Assembly: GCA_017443145.1 (NCBI GenBank)
Contig: JAFSPA010000005.1
Span: 1 to 57,715, forward strand
DNA from: Paludibacteraceae bacterium
GTDB taxonomy: Bacteria > Bacteroidota > Bacteroidia > Bacteroidales > Paludibacteraceae
Length of the DNA: 57,715 bases
Direction of reading: 5' to 3'
Shown here piece after piece: positions 24,554-35,054 of the stretch. The stretch's first letter is position 1; each line of letters opens with the position of its first letter. Position numbers and translations under genes: made by a program. The notes beneath the pieces were generated by a model. It was not told the origin of the DNA. It worked only from the letters and a program-made list of their open reading frames with translations, and searched no databases.

Positions 24554-25012
24554 ATGGATACATTATCTTACAAGACTGTATCAGCGAACAAGGCGACCGT
24601 TCAGAAAGAATGGGTCGTTGTTGATGCTGAGGGCCAGATTCTTGGCCGTATGTGCACGAAGGTGGCAAAGCTTCTTCGTGGCAAGTACAAACCCAACTTC
24701 ACGCCGAACGTGGATTGTGGTGACAACGTAATCATCGTGAATGCAGAGAAAGTGCAGCTCACAGGTAACAAATGGGAAGGCCGCGAATACGTTCGCTACA
24801 CGGGATATCCGGGTGGACAACGCTTCACGACTCCGAAAGCTATGTTGGACGAGAAAGGCGCCGAGCGTCTGATTCGCAAAGTTGTAAAAGGCATGCTGCC
24901 GAAGAATCGTCTGGGCAATGCTCTCATCAACAACCTGAAAGTATTTGAAGGTCCTGAGCACAACATGCAAGCACAAAAACCGAAAACAATTGACATCAAC
25001 ACTCTTAAATAA
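24554..25012 (+). CDS. rplM: 50S ribosomal protein L13
   Basis: A 152-residue large-subunit protein that binds 23S rRNA early in assembly. Family hallmarks are VDAEGQILGRMCTKVAKLLRG (quoted in part: ILGRMCTKVAKLLRGK), the NAEKVQLTGNKW stretch and VKGMLPKNRLG. It is first in the L13-S9 pair found in nearly all bacteria, with its own promoter and a structured leader. Confidence 0.98.
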   Translation: MDTLSYKTVSANKATVQKEWVVVDAEGQILGRMCTKVAKLLRGKYKPNFTPNVDCGDNVIIVNAEKVQLTGNKWEGREYVRYTGYPGGQRFTTPKAMLDEKGAERLIRKVVKGMLPKNRLGNALINNLKVFEGPEHNMQAQKPKTIDINTLK

Positions 25013-25020
25013 TTGAAGAT

Positions 25021-25407
25021 ATGGAAACAGTAAATGCATTAGGTCGTCGTAAAGCTGCAGTAGCACGCGTTTACGTTAAAGAAGGCGCCGGTCAAATCGT
25101 TATCAACGATCGTCCGCTCGACGTATATTTCGCAAGCCCGATTCTTCAATTCATTGTTAAGCAACCTCTTGCTAAACTTGGTGTTGAAGAGAAATATGAC
25201 ATTAAGGTGAACCTGGACGGTGGTGGTTTCAAAGGTCAAGCAGAAGCTCTTCGTCTGGCTATCGCTCGCGCTCTCGTGAAGATTAATCCGGAAGATAAGT
25301 CCGCATTGAAAGCCGAAGGTTTCATGACACGTGACGCTCGTGAGGTAGAACGTAAGAAACCGGGTCAACCGAAAGCACGTAAACACTTCCAATTCAGTAA
25401 ACGTTAA
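25021..25407 (+). CDS. rpsI: 30S ribosomal protein S9
   Basis: A 128-residue small-subunit protein whose C-terminal tail reaches the P-site tRNA. The N-terminus NALGRRKAAVARV and the basic end RKHFQFSKR are family signatures; the final Arg contacts the tRNA anticodon in known structures. It starts 8 nt after rplM and is co-transcribed with it. Confidence 0.98.
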   Translation: METVNALGRRKAAVARVYVKEGAGQIVINDRPLDVYFASPILQFIVKQPLAKLGVEEKYDIKVNLDGGGFKGQAEALRLAIARALVKINPEDKSALKAEGFMTRDAREVERKKPGQPKARKHFQFSKR

Positions 25408-25429
25408 GCGTTGGTATGCTGAATCTCTT

Positions 25430-25459
25430 GTGCCGCGCCTCTCTGCGGCATAAGGGCAC
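25430..25459 (+). promoter_or_regulatory. Alternative-pairing hairpin between rpsI and rpsB
   Basis: TGCCGC (25431-25436) pairs perfectly with GCGGCA (25445-25450) over an 8-nt loop. Alternatively GTGCC (25430-25434) can pair with GGCAC (25455-25459). The two are mutually exclusive because they share 25431-25434. Lying 41 nt before rpsB, it could control S2 and EF-Ts; no U-run follows, so it is not a simple terminator. Confidence 0.5.
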
Positions 25460-25500
25460 GGAATAATTATTGAAAGAATAATTCAAACAAATCAAACAAA

Positions 25501-26382
25501 ATGAGAACAAATTTTGAACAATTACTGGAGGCAGGCTGCCATTTTGGCCACCTCAAACGTAAATGGAATCCTGCAATGGCTCCTTACATTTTCATGGAGC
25601 GTAACGGAATCCACATCATCGACCTCAACAAGACAGCTCTGAAGATTGAGGAGGCTGCAGAGGCACTTAAGAACATTGCTAAATCCGGCCGTAAGGTGCT
25701 GTTTGTAGGCACGAAGAAGCAAGCGCAGGAAGTGGTTGCGGCAAAGGCTCAAGAGGTAGCAATGCCTTATATCACAGAGCGCTGGGCAGGTGGTATGCTG
25801 ACCAACTTCCCGACCATCCGTAAGGCTGTGAAGAAGATGTCGAACATCGATAAGATGATGACCGACGGCACCTTCGACAACATCTCCAAACGTGAGAAAC
25901 TGCAAATCACCCGTCAACGCGAGAAACTGGAGAAGAACCTTGGTTCTATCGCAGACCTGACCCGTCTGCCGAGCGCAATCTTCGTAGTGGACGTAATGAA
26001 AGAGCATATTGCTGTTGCAGAGGCTAACCGTCTGGGTATTCCGGTATTCGGTATCGTTGATACGAACTCGAACCCGAACAATATCGACTTCGTTATTCCT
26101 GCAAACGACGATGCGACCAAGTCTATCGATGTTATTCTGACCGCAGTTTGCGAGGCAATCAAGGAAGGTCTGGAAGAGCGCAAGGTAGAGAAGGCTGACG
26201 AAGAGGCAGCTCAACAACAAGCAGAAGAGGGCAAAGAGGGCGAAGCAGCTCCTGCAACCAAAGAGCGCCGCACCCGCGTTCGCAAAGCCGCTCCGAAAGC
26301 AGAGGCTGAGAAAGTAGCTGAAGTAAAAGAAGAAGCTCCTGCAGCAGAAGTTGCTGAGGAAGAAAAGAAAGAGGAGGCATAA
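25501..26382 (+). CDS. rpsB: 30S ribosomal protein S2 with long acidic-basic tail
   Basis: A 293-residue small-subunit protein. The globular part has the S2 signatures LLEAGCHFGHLKRKWNPAM and IPVFGIVDTNSNPNNIDFVIP (quoted in part). After about residue 230 there is a low-complexity tail of some 60 residues, rich in Glu, Ala and Lys, as in many Bacteroidota S2 proteins; E. coli S2 has 241 residues. It precedes tsf with a 2-nt gap, the conserved S2/EF-Ts order, and is preceded by a structured spacer. Confidence 0.97.
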   Translation: MRTNFEQLLEAGCHFGHLKRKWNPAMAPYIFMERNGIHIIDLNKTALKIEEAAEALKNIAKSGRKVLFVGTKKQAQEVVAAKAQEVAMPYITERWAGGMLTNFPTIRKAVKKMSNIDKMMTDGTFDNISKREKLQITRQREKLEKNLGSIADLTRLPSAIFVVDVMKEHIAVAEANRLGIPVFGIVDTNSNPNNIDFVIPANDDATKSIDVILTAVCEAIKEGLEERKVEKADEEAAQQQAEEGKEGEAAPATKERRTRVRKAAPKAEAEKVAEVKEEAPAAEVAEEEKKEEA

Positions 26383-26384
26383 TT

Positions 26385-27374
26385 ATGGCTGTAACACTTG
26401 CTGATATTAAGAAACTGCGCGATATGACAGGCGCAGGTATGATGGATGTAAAGAAAGCCCTTGAGGAAGCTAACGGCGACTTCGAGGTAGCTAAAGACTT
26501 ACTCCGTAAACGCGGCCAAGCTATCGCTGCCAAGCGTAGCGACCGTGAGGCTTCGGAAGGTTGTGTTCTGGCAAAGGCAGTTGATGGCTTCGGCGCTATC
26601 GTAGCTGTTAAGTGCGAGACCGACTTCGTTGCAAAGAACGAGGATTTCGTAGGTATGGTTAAGCTGCTGCTTGACGCTGCTATCGACAACCGTCCTGCAG
26701 ACCTGGCTGCCCTCAAGGCGCTCAAGATTGGTGCCTTCACCGCTGAAGAGATCGTTACCGAGCGTAGTGGTGTGACCGGTGAGAAGATGGAGTTGAGCGA
26801 CTACGTTTACATCGCAGCTCCGAAAGTTGACGCTTACAACCACCTTGGCAATAAACTGTCATCCCTTATCGCAGCTGACGATGCAGCTGCAGACCAAGAG
26901 ACTGTTCACGGCATGAACATGCAAGTGGCTTCGATGTCTCCTGTAGCTCTGGACGCCGACCATGTAGCACAAGAGGTGAAAGACCGCGAGCTGGCTGTTG
27001 CTATCGACAAGACCAAACAGGACGAGATCAACAAAGCCGTTGAGAACGCACTGCGCAAAGCCGGCATCAACCCTGCACACGCTGACAGCGATGACCATAT
27101 CGCTTCCAACACCACTAAGGGCTGGCTGACCGAAGAACAGGCACAAGTAGCACGCGATATCCGCGCAAACGTTCCTGCTGAGGCAGAGGCTAACATGAAC
27201 ATGAAGAAAGTCGAGATGATCGCTCAAGGTCGTCTGCAGAAGTTCCTCAAAGAGTCCACACTCGTTGAGCAACAATATATTCTGTCGGACAGCAAGGAGC
27301 TCGTGAAAGACGTTCTCAAAAAGCACAACGTCAATATCATCGACTTCAAACGCGTGACCCTCAACCAAGAGTAA
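26385..27374 (+). CDS. tsf: Elongation factor Ts
   Basis: Guanine-nucleotide exchange factor for EF-Tu. The 329 residues contain the N-terminal UBA-like module with LRDMTGAGMMDVKKALEEA (about 10-28) and the core signature VKCETDFVAKNEDF (about 75-88). The length exceeds that of E. coli EF-Ts (283), partly from an insert around 150-180. The ATG lies 2 nt after the rpsB stop. It ends at a strong intrinsic terminator. Confidence 0.98.
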   Translation: MAVTLADIKKLRDMTGAGMMDVKKALEEANGDFEVAKDLLRKRGQAIAAKRSDREASEGCVLAKAVDGFGAIVAVKCETDFVAKNEDFVGMVKLLLDAAIDNRPADLAALKALKIGAFTAEEIVTERSGVTGEKMELSDYVYIAAPKVDAYNHLGNKLSSLIAADDAAADQETVHGMNMQVASMSPVALDADHVAQEVKDRELAVAIDKTKQDEINKAVENALRKAGINPAHADSDDHIASNTTKGWLTEEQAQVARDIRANVPAEAEANMNMKKVEMIAQGRLQKFLKESTLVEQQYILSDSKELVKDVLKKHNVNIIDFKRVTLNQE

Positions 27375-27397
27375 GCCCAGCGTTTATACCGCAAAAG

Positions 27398-27431
27398 GTG
27401 CAACTTTCTATGCAAAGTTGCACTTTTTTTT
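27398..27431 (+). terminator. Terminator after tsf
   Basis: GTGCAACTTT (27398-27407), a 6-nt loop, AAAGTTGCAC (27414-27423), then a run of eight T. It closes the L13-S9-S2-EF-Ts run. The next promoter's TTTG begins only 8 nt later. Confidence 0.95.
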
Positions 27432-27438
27432 ATTATTT

Positions 27439-27470
27439 TTTGCACATATGCAAAAAAAGTATTACCTTTG
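27439..27470 (+). promoter_or_regulatory. Promoter of the reverse rubrerythrin gene
   Basis: TTTG (27439-27442), 20-nt spacer starting CACATATG, TACCTTTG (27463-27470). Predicted start near 27477, leader about 27 nt. It excludes the in-frame TTG at 27468 as a translation start, since that codon lies inside the promoter. Confidence 0.88.
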
Positions 27471-27503
27471 CAGCGAAAAATTAACCTATTTATTGATTGC
27501 TGT

Positions 27504-28052
27504 ATGAAAAAGAAATTCATTTGCCCTATTTGCGGTTATGTATTTGAGGGCGAGGCGGCGCCGGAGCGTTGCCCCCAGTGCAAACAGATTGTAGAATGGA
27601 AAGAGGCTGTTGAAGGAAAGCTCAATTTTGTTTGCGAACACATAGTAGGTATTGCTAAGGACGTAGAAGACCCGATTATCCATGACGGTCTGCGCGCTCA
27701 CTTCATCGGTGAATGTACCGAAGCCGGTCAGTATCTGGCGATGGCCCGTCAAGCCGACCGCGAGGGTTATCCCGAGATTGCAGCTGCGTTCCGTCAGTAT
27801 GCATACGAGGAGGCAGACCATGCTTCAAGGTTCGCAGAGCTGTTGGGCGAAGTCGTTTGGGATACCAAGACCAACCTCGAGAAACGTATGTTAGCAGAGG
27901 CAGGTGCGTGCGAAGACAAGCTCAATATCGCTAAGCGCGCGAAAGCTCTCGACCTCGACGCCATCCACGACACCGTTCACGAAATGGCTAAAGACGAGGC
28001 TCGTCACGGCAAAGGCTTTGAAGGCCTGTACAAGCGTTATTTTGGCAAATAA
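27504..28052 (+). CDS. Reverse rubrerythrin (rubredoxin domain first)
   Basis: A cytoplasmic peroxide reductase of anaerobes. The domain order is opposite to classical rubrerythrin: an N-terminal rubredoxin-like iron site (CPICG at 6-10 and CPQC near 23-26) followed by a ferritin-like four-helix domain with di-iron Glu/His motifs ([27 protein letters not shown]). This is the layout of reverse rubrerythrins, which reduce hydrogen peroxide with electrons from a reductase. The start at 27504 ([12 protein letters not shown], 182 residues) is chosen because the upstream part of the frame lies in the promoter. It has its own promoter right after the tsf terminator. It indicates an anaerobic, oxygen-stressed lifestyle. 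Confidence 0.94.
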   Translation: MKKKFICPICGYVFEGEAAPERCPQCKQIVEWKEAVEGKLNFVCEHIVGIAKDVEDPIIHDGLRAHFIGECTEAGQYLAMARQADREGYPEIAAAFRQYAYEEADHASRFAELLGEVVWDTKTNLEKRMLAEAGACEDKLNIAKRAKALDLDAIHDTVHEMAKDEARHGKGFEGLYKRYFGK

Positions 28053-28073
28053 AGCAGACTACTGCGCTGATAG

Positions 28074-30551
28074 ATGTTAGACCGCTTCGCTGTTAGAAGT
28101 TGGATTCTCGTTGCTGTTATGCTTCTGGCAGCAACGAGTTTGCATGCACGCGTAATGCGCGTGTATGGGTATGTCACGGATATAGATAACCGCGGCATAG
28201 AACTCGTTAACGTCACAGCGCAAGGAGCAGAAGGTATCATTCAAGGTACAACCACCAATAAGAACGGGTATTATACCCTATCGGTCGAGGAGAATGAGTT
28301 CGACCTTGTCTTCTCGATGGTGGGGTACGTAACGACTAAACAGAGTATCATCGGTAATCAGGATGTGCTCAATATCAACGTCAGCCTGCCGACGGATGAG
28401 CAGTGGATAGAAGAGGTGGAAGTGCGCGGCGTGAAACGTACGACCGGTACGATGGACCAGATAGACGCCGGCACGACACGCCTTATGCCGGATGCTACAG
28501 GTGGGTCGATAGAGAGTATACTCATCACTTTTGCCGGAGTCAACCAGAACAACGAACTCAGCAGCCAGTATAACGTACGCGGCGGTAGCTTCGACGAGAA
28601 CGAGGTCTATGTCAACGGCATCGAAGTGCACCGTCCCCTACTCATCCGCAGCGGACAGCAGGAAGGACTGAGTTTCGTCAATCCGGAGATGGTGGATAAT
28701 GTCGCTTTCTCCGCCGGCGGTTTCGGTGCACAGTTCGGCGATAAGATGTCCAGCGTGCTCGATATACACTATAAACGGCCTGACCGATTTGAGGGTAGTA
28801 TCAGTGCCAGCCTCCTGGGTGCCAATATCTATGTGGCACACGGCGACAGCAACTACTCGCAGGCACACGGCATACGGTACAAGACCTCGGCGTATTTCTT
28901 AGGCGCTATGCCCACTTCAGGCAGCTATCAGCCTAACTACGTGGACTACCAGACAATGTTTACGTGGCGAGTGGCTCCCCAATGGCAGATGTCGTTCTTA
29001 GGTAACGTCAGCCTCAACGACTACCGCTTTCAGCCCGATTCATTGAGCGAGAGTTTCGGTAGTTATCAAGATGCGAAGAACCTGTCCATCTGGTACGAGG
29101 GGCAGGAGAAAGACCGTTTTCTCACCGCTTTTGGGGCCCTGTCGGCACAAGGTAAGGTTGGCAAAGAGGTAGAGCTGGGCTTTGACCTGAGCGGATTCTA
29201 TACCTCGGAGAAAGAGAACTTTGACATCACCGGCCAATACGTACTGACGGACAAGCCTGCAGATGGCAGCGCCAAGACATCCGTTGCTAAACCCGGCGCG
29301 ATAAGCGACTACAGTGACGTGTCGGTTTTAGGTACAGGAACCTATCACGAGCACGCGCGCAACCGACTTGAGGCAGGCGTGATTACCTTAGCCCACCACG
29401 GCGAGTGGCAACGCGGACAGAATAACCTGAGCTGGGGCGTGAGCGGACAGGCGGAGATTATCACAGACCATATCAGCGAGTGGCAGTGGCGCGACTCAGC
29501 GGGTTACTCACAACCTAACAGCGAGACCGCGCAGGAGCTGTTCTACTCGATGAGAGGCTCTAACTCGATGTACTCGGCACGACTGCAGGCGTATATACAA
29601 GACAGCTACCGATGGAACTTAGAGAAATGTCGTCTCTTGCTGACGGTCGGTGCGCGACTGAACTGGTGGTCGTACACAAACGAGGTGCTACCCTCTCCGC
29701 GTGCGTCTTTGGAGATACAACCAGGCTGGAAGCGCGATTTCTCATTCCGCATCGCCGGAGGACTGTACTACCAGGCTCCGTTCTACAAAGAGCTGCGTGA
29801 CACCATCACCGACGCGGCAGGAGTGACACGTATTCAACTTAACAAAGACCTCAAGGCCCAACGCTCCGTACACGCGGTAGCAGGCTTTGATTACTACTTC
29901 CGCGCTTGGGGACGGCCGTTTAAGCTGTCCGCCGAGGCGTACTATAAATACATTGACCGTATGGTGAGCTACACGGTGGATAACGTGCGCGTTCGCTACT
30001 CGGGTAAGAACGACGCCGTCGGTTATGCGACCGGTGTGGACCTGAAACTCTACGGCGAGCTTGTGCCGGGCGCAGACTCGTGGATATCGTTCTCGGCGAT
30101 GTCAGCGCGGCAGAAACAGTTAGACCATCCCGAATGGGGTTGGCTGCCCAGCCCGCAAGAACAACGGTATTCATTCTCGATGCTCTTCCAAGACTACTTC
30201 CCGCGCCTGCCGCAACTCATCTTCCATATAAAGTTCATCTGGTCCGACGGCTTACCTTTTGCCTCGCCCAAGAACTTAGAGTCGATGAAGACCTTCCGCA
30301 CCCCGCCCTATCGACGTATCGACATCGGCGCGACCTATGCCTTCAACGCCAAAACGGCTAAGTTCATGCGCAAACCCTCCGCTAAGCACGTGAACGAGTG
30401 GGCACTGCAGTTCGAGGTGTTCAACCTCGTAGGATGGAAAAACGTGAACTCGTACTTCTGGGTGAGCGATGCCAATGGTTACCAATGGGCAAGTCCTAAC
30501 TACCTGACAGGCAGAATGTTTAACTTCAAGGTCCGTGTGGACTTGAAATAG
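28074..30551 (+). CDS. TonB-dependent outer membrane receptor
   Basis: An 825-residue outer membrane protein. Signal peptide 1-26 is followed by a carboxypeptidase-regulatory-like beta-sandwich (about 29-105, with [18 protein letters not shown]), a TonB box/plug region (about 115-240, with the [17 protein letters not shown] stretch typical of the plug), then a 22-strand barrel ending in the aromatic-alternating [13 protein letters not shown]. It imports a ligand with energy from TonB-ExbBD. No SusD partner is adjacent, so a glycan substrate is not implied; iron, cobalamin or another ligand is possible. It begins 21 nt after the rubrerythrin stop, so they may be co-transcribed, and ends 10 nt before mutS. 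Confidence 0.93.
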   Translation: MLDRFAVRSWILVAVMLLAATSLHARVMRVYGYVTDIDNRGIELVNVTAQGAEGIIQGTTTNKNGYYTLSVEENEFDLVFSMVGYVTTKQSIIGNQDVLNINVSLPTDEQWIEEVEVRGVKRTTGTMDQIDAGTTRLMPDATGGSIESILITFAGVNQNNELSSQYNVRGGSFDENEVYVNGIEVHRPLLIRSGQQEGLSFVNPEMVDNVAFSAGGFGAQFGDKMSSVLDIHYKRPDRFEGSISASLLGANIYVAHGDSNYSQAHGIRYKTSAYFLGAMPTSGSYQPNYVDYQTMFTWRVAPQWQMSFLGNVSLNDYRFQPDSLSESFGSYQDAKNLSIWYEGQEKDRFLTAFGALSAQGKVGKEVELGFDLSGFYTSEKENFDITGQYVLTDKPADGSAKTSVAKPGAISDYSDVSVLGTGTYHEHARNRLEAGVITLAHHGEWQRGQNNLSWGVSGQAEIITDHISEWQWRDSAGYSQPNSETAQELFYSMRGSNSMYSARLQAYIQDSYRWNLEKCRLLLTVGARLNWWSYTNEVLPSPRASLEIQPGWKRDFSFRIAGGLYYQAPFYKELRDTITDAAGVTRIQLNKDLKAQRSVHAVAGFDYYFRAWGRPFKLSAEAYYKYIDRMVSYTVDNVRVRYSGKNDAVGYATGVDLKLYGELVPGADSWISFSAMSARQKQLDHPEWGWLPSPQEQRYSFSMLFQDYFPRLPQLIFHIKFIWSDGLPFASPKNLESMKTFRTPPYRRIDIGATYAFNAKTAKFMRKPSAKHVNEWALQFEVFNLVGWKNVNSYFWVSDANGYQWASPNYLTGRMFNFKVRVDLK

Positions 30552-30561
30552 TAGATATATT

Positions 30562-33180
30562 ATGGCAAAACAAGACGTTGAAAACACTCCGATGATGAAG
30601 CAGTTCCGGGATATCAAAGCACAATATCCGGACGCGCTGCTGCTGTTCCGCTGTGGTGACTTCTACGAGACGTACTGCGAGGACGCGGTGTCGGCAGCAA
30701 AGATATTGAATATCACGCTCACGCACCGAAATAACGGTGGGTCCAGTGCCGATATAAGCATGGCAGGGTTCCCCTTTCACGCCTTGGACACGTATCTGCC
30801 TAAGTTGGTCCGTGCCGGCTTGCGCGTAGCTATCTGCGACCAGTTGGAAGACCCTAAACTGACCAAGAAACTCGTTAAGCGCGGTGTGACAGAGCTCGTT
30901 ACGCCCGGTGTGAGCTATTCCGACACGACGCTACAGCAGAAAGAGAACACGTTTGTCGCTTGTGTGCATTTCAGCGGCAAGGAGATAGGTATCAGCTTTC
31001 TCGATATCAGTACGGGTGAGTTCCTCGTCGCACAAGGGCAGTCGGACTATATAGACAAGCTCTTAGTCAATTTTGCGCCTAAAGAAGTGCTGTACATACG
31101 TGGTAAGCGCGAGGTGTTCGAGTCGCTGTTCGGCAACCGCTATTTCACGTTTGAGCTCGACGACTGGATGATGACGGCAGAGGCGGCCAACGAGCGATTG
31201 ACCAAGCAGTTTGAGACGGCAACACTCAAGGGCTTTGGTGTAGAGAACCTCCCCTACGGCGTTATTGCAGCCGGTGCTATCCTGCACTACTTAGACATGA
31301 CGCAGCACCTGCAGACGGGACATATCCAACACCTGAGTCGTATCGAAGAGGACCGTTTTGTGTGGCTCGACCGCTTTACGATTCGTAACTTGGAGTTAGT
31401 CGGCGGGCAAACAGAGGACAGCAAGACGCTGATAGATATCTTAGACCAGACCCTCACCCCGATGGGTAGTCGTACGATGCGTCGCTGGTTATCTTTCCCG
31501 CTCAAGAGTGTACGGTCCATCCGTAACCGTCAGAGCGTGGTGGAGTACCTGTTCCGCTACCCCGAAGTACGAGACGAGTTACGCGAGCAACTGACATATA
31601 TACAGGATATGGAGCGCCTGGTAAGCAAAGTAGCTACGGGGCGTATCAGTCCACGCGAGGTGGCGCAGTTAGGCTGTGCACTCAAAGCTATAGTACCTAT
31701 TAAACACTTGTGCGAGGCTGCCAAAGACAATGACTACCTGCATCTGTTAGGCGAACAGCTATCGCCCTGCACCGAGATTAAGGACCGCATCATCCGCGAG
31801 TTAGTGCCTAACCCACCTGCCGCACAAGGCAGACCTAATATCTTCGCAGCGGGTGTTGATGCCGAGTTGGACGAACTGCGTGCTATCCAAACCAACGGTA
31901 AGGATTACCTCATACAGATACAAAACCGCGAGATAGCTGCCACCGGAATATCGTCGCTTAAGATAGGCTTTAATAACGTGTTCGGTTACTACCTCGAGGT
32001 GCGCAATACGTACAAGGATATGGTGCCGCCCGAGTGGATACGCAAGCAGACACTGGTCAACGCCGAGCGATATATCACCGAGGAGCTGAAAGAGTACGAG
32101 CAGAAAATTGTCACCGCCGAGGAGAAGATAGGACAGATTGAGTCGCGGCTGTACATGGAACTGCTGCTGGCGATGAGTACCTATGTAGCGGAGATGCAGT
32201 TGGATGCTAATATCCTCGCACAACTCGACTGTCTGCTCAGTTTTGCGATAGTGGCGGAACGCAATAAGTATATCTGCCCCGACGTGAACGACAGCCTCGT
32301 GATTGACATCCGTCAGGGTCGCCACCCAGTGATTGAACAACAACTGCCTTACGGCGAACAGTACGTGGCGAACGATGTGCTGTTGGATAATAACGGTCAG
32401 CAGATTATCATCCTCACCGGTCCGAATATGGCAGGTAAGTCCGCGTGTCTGAGACAAACGGCACTGATAGTGCTTATGGCGCAGATAGGTAGTTTTGTGC
32501 CAGCCGAGAGTGCGTCGATAGGTGTGGTGGATAAGATTTTCACCCGTGTCGGTGCCAGCGATAACATCTCGCTCGGCGAATCGACCTTCATGGTGGAGAT
32601 GAGTGAAGCAGGTGCTATCCTCAATAACCTGAGCGAGCGCAGCTTAGTCCTTTTTGACGAGTTAGGCCGCGGCACCTCTACCTACGACGGCATATCCATC
32701 GCGTGGGCGATTGTGGAATATATACACGAACACCCGGGACACGCCAAGACCCTGTTCGCCACACACTACCACGAACTCAATGAGCTCGAGCGCACCCTCG
32801 CGCGCGTACGTAATTATAATGTGAGTGTGAAAGAAGTGAACGGCAAGGTCATTTTCCTGCGTAAGTTAGTTCGCGGCGGCTCGGAGCACAGTTTCGGTAT
32901 TCATGTGGCTAAGTTAGCCGGCTTGCCCACATCTATCATCGAGCGAGCCAATCAAGTACTGTCCGGTCTGGAGAGTGCCAACACGAATAATCAAGTCTCC
33001 AAGCCGATGCAGCAGATAGGCGAAAGTCGAGAGGGTATGCAGCTGAGTTTCTTCCAATTAGACGACCCCGTCTTAGAACAGATCCGCGACGAGGTTAAGA
33101 GTCTGGATATCAATAACCTTACGCCGTTGGAGGCATTGAATAAGTTGAGTGAGATAAAAAAATTAGTCGGAGGCAAATAG
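30562..33180 (+). CDS. mutS: DNA mismatch repair protein MutS
   Basis: Recognises mismatches and small loops and starts repair. The 872 residues have the full MutS1 plan: the N-terminal mismatch-binding domain with [11 protein letters not shown] (the Phe-x-Glu wedge motif near 34-36), connector, lever and clamp domains, then the ABC-type ATPase with Walker [14 protein letters not shown] (about 618-630), the [10 protein letters not shown] and [16 protein letters not shown] motifs and ATHYHEL. The C-terminus ends in a MutS dimerisation-like helix. Its stop codon is inside the loop of the downstream terminator. Relevance here: MutS status affects slippage of tracts such as the C10 at 21067. Confidence 0.98.
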   Translation: MAKQDVENTPMMKQFRDIKAQYPDALLLFRCGDFYETYCEDAVSAAKILNITLTHRNNGGSSADISMAGFPFHALDTYLPKLVRAGLRVAICDQLEDPKLTKKLVKRGVTELVTPGVSYSDTTLQQKENTFVACVHFSGKEIGISFLDISTGEFLVAQGQSDYIDKLLVNFAPKEVLYIRGKREVFESLFGNRYFTFELDDWMMTAEAANERLTKQFETATLKGFGVENLPYGVIAAGAILHYLDMTQHLQTGHIQHLSRIEEDRFVWLDRFTIRNLELVGGQTEDSKTLIDILDQTLTPMGSRTMRRWLSFPLKSVRSIRNRQSVVEYLFRYPEVRDELREQLTYIQDMERLVSKVATGRISPREVAQLGCALKAIVPIKHLCEAAKDNDYLHLLGEQLSPCTEIKDRIIRELVPNPPAAQGRPNIFAAGVDAELDELRAIQTNGKDYLIQIQNREIAATGISSLKIGFNNVFGYYLEVRNTYKDMVPPEWIRKQTLVNAERYITEELKEYEQKIVTAEEKIGQIESRLYMELLLAMSTYVAEMQLDANILAQLDCLLSFAIVAERNKYICPDVNDSLVIDIRQGRHPVIEQQLPYGEQYVANDVLLDNNGQQIIILTGPNMAGKSACLRQTALIVLMAQIGSFVPAESASIGVVDKIFTRVGASDNISLGESTFMVEMSEAGAILNNLSERSLVLFDELGRGTSTYDGISIAWAIVEYIHEHPGHAKTLFATHYHELNELERTLARVRNYNVSVKEVNGKVIFLRKLVRGGSEHSFGIHVAKLAGLPTSIIERANQVLSGLESANTNNQVSKPMQQIGESREGMQLSFFQLDDPVLEQIRDEVKSLDINNLTPLEALNKLSEIKKLVGGK

Positions 33181-33197
33181 CCCCCGACTTTTTTTTA
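33154..33197. terminator. Bidirectional terminator between mutS and the exporter gene
   Basis: GTCGG-A-GG (33166-33173) pairs with CC-C-CCGAC (33181-33188), with one A-C mismatch; T8 follows on the plus strand (33189-33196) and an A-run (33156-33162) on the left serves the minus strand. The mutS stop (33178-33180) is in the loop and the minus-strand stop (33195-33197) is in the T-run, so two convergent genes share 18 nt of terminator. Confidence 0.9.
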
Positions 33198-35054
33198 GGA
33201 TTGCATCGCGTAGAGTTTGGCGTAATAGCCATTGAGCGCCAAGAGCTCGTCGTGCTTGCCTTGCTCAACAATACGTCCGTCGTGTATGACGCAGATGATA
33301 TCGGCATTGCGGATGGTCGATAATCGGTGTGCAACGACGATGGTCGTACGGTCTTTCATCAACCGCTCGAGCGCATCCTGTACGATCTTCTCCGACTTCG
33401 TGTCCAGCGCCGATGTAGCCTCGTCAAGGATGAGAATCGGCGGGTTCTTGAGTATTGCACGCGCAATAGATATACGCTGTCTCTGACCGCCGGAGAGCTT
33501 ACTACCTCTATCGCCTACCGTCGTCTGGTAGCCGTCCGGCGTCTCCATAATGAAATCGTGTGCATTCGCTATCCGGGCAGCGTTCTCCACCGCTTGCTCC
33601 CACGTTTGACCGTTAGGCGCCGGTTGCGAAGTATCTACACCGAAAGTGATGTTATTGAAGAACGTGTCGTTGAACAGGATAGCCTCTTGGTTCACGATAC
33701 CCATGAGCGAGCGCAGGTCGCGCACACGTGTCTGACGTACGTCCACACCGTTAATCGTCACTTCCCCTTTCTTCACATCGTAGAACCGCGGTAGTAAGTC
33801 AGCTAACGTCGTCTTACCACTACCCGACTGTCCGACCAGCGCCACCATAGCGCCTTGCGGAATAGTGAGGTTGATATCCTGCAGCACAGGTACATCCGCG
33901 CGGTAAGAGAACGAGACATTGCGATACTCGATGGTCGTAATCGGACGCTCAATAGTCACCGGATGCGCCGGGTCCTGAATAGGATTAGCCGTATTAAGAA
34001 TCTTATCGATACGATCTAATGCGGCCGTACCGCGACGAATACCGTAAGACGCTTTCGACAAGTCCTTGGCCGGGTTGATAATCGAGTAGAAGAGGATGAG
34101 ATAATAGATAAACGTCGAAGCGTCTATCAATGAGTTATGACTCAGTATCAGTCCGCCTCCATACCACAGCAAGACCGCTATCAACGCCGTGCCGAGAAAC
34201 TCCGACACCGGATGCGCCAGATAGTAACGGCGGTTGATACGGGTGAAGGTGCGACGTGTATCGTTGATGAGTCTTAGGAAGCGAGCCTGCAGTTTCTCTT
34301 CGGCATTGAACGCCTTCACCACACGCAGACCACCTAAGGTCTCCTCTATCTGTGTCAGTATGTCCGCTGTCTGCTCCTGACCAATGGTGGACGAGCGTTT
34401 GAGCGAACGACCGATACGGCCTATCAGCAAGCCTGCTACAGGCAGCAGTATCATCGCGAACAACGTCAACTGCCATGAGATGATAAAGAGCATAATGAGG
34501 TAGATGAGTATCATCAGCGGGTTCTTGAACAGAATATCCACAGTCGACATAATAGACGCTTCCACCTCGTTGACATCGTTCGTCATACGAGACATGATAT
34601 CGCCCTTGCGCTCCTCGGTGAAATATCCTATAGGCAGACGGGTCACCTTATTGTAGAGCTGCTGTCTGAGGTCACGGAGCACACCTGTGCGGATAGGCAC
34701 AATAAAGAAATTAGCTAACCATGCACACAGACACTTGAGTCCCGTCGTCACGACGAGGAACACGCCAAGCATCATCAGCACCGTTCCGGCTCCGTAATCG
34801 GACACCATCTGTCCTATCCACCAGTACATGTTACCACGTGCTGCCTCAATATATTCCTTAATCGACATCGTGGCCACCAACTCTATATAGCGGCTGTTGG
34901 CCGTACTGATACCGAAAAGCAGCCGCAGCATCGGAATAATAGTGGCAAAAGAGAATAGGGACAGCACAGTCGAGAGGATGTTGAATAGTATATTCAGCAC
35001 GACCTTCCCGCGATACGGCGGAATAAAACGATGTAATAGTTTGAGTATATTCAT
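33195..35054 (-). CDS. MsbA-like ABC exporter (fused permease and ATPase)
   Basis: A 619-residue half-transporter acting as a homodimer in the inner membrane. The N-terminal 330 residues hold about six helices; the ATPase part has Walker A VGQSGSGKTTLADLLPRF (about 398-415), signature LSGGQRQRISIARA, Walker B ILILDEATSALD and the H-loop VVAHRLSTI. It is the last gene of a run with lpxK, sppA and a BamA-like gene, and the start overlaps the lpxK stop by four bases. Linkage to lpxK supports lipid A or lipid flipping as in MsbA, though drug export cannot be excluded by sequence. Confidence 0.92.
   Translation of the reverse strand: MNILKLLHRFIPPYRGKVVLNILFNILSTVLSLFSFATIIPMLRLLFGISTANSRYIELVATMSIKEYIEAARGNMYWWIGQMVSDYGAGTVLMMLGVFLVVTTGLKCLCAWLANFFIVPIRTGVLRDLRQQLYNKVTRLPIGYFTEERKGDIMSRMTNDVNEVEASIMSTVDILFKNPLMILIYLIMLFIISWQLTLFAMILLPVAGLLIGRIGRSLKRSSTIGQEQTADILTQIEETLGGLRVVKAFNAEEKLQARFLRLINDTRRTFTRINRRYYLAHPVSEFLGTALIAVLLWYGGGLILSHNSLIDASTFIYYLILFYSIINPAKDLSKASYGIRRGTAALDRIDKILNTANPIQDPAHPVTIERPITTIEYRNVSFSYRADVPVLQDINLTIPQGAMVALVGQSGSGKTTLADLLPRFYDVKKGEVTINGVDVRQTRVRDLRSLMGIVNQEAILFNDTFFNNITFGVDTSQPAPNGQTWEQAVENAARIANAHDFIMETPDGYQTTVGDRGSKLSGGQRQRISIARAILKNPPILILDEATSALDTKSEKIVQDALERLMKDRTTIVVAHRLSTIRNADIICVIHDGRIVEQGKHDELLALNGYYAKLYAMQS

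Noticed and set aside
27468..27503. Earlier start for the reverse rubrerythrin
   Set aside because: The TTG at 27468 lies inside the promoter's TACCTTTG element, upstream of the predicted transcription start.
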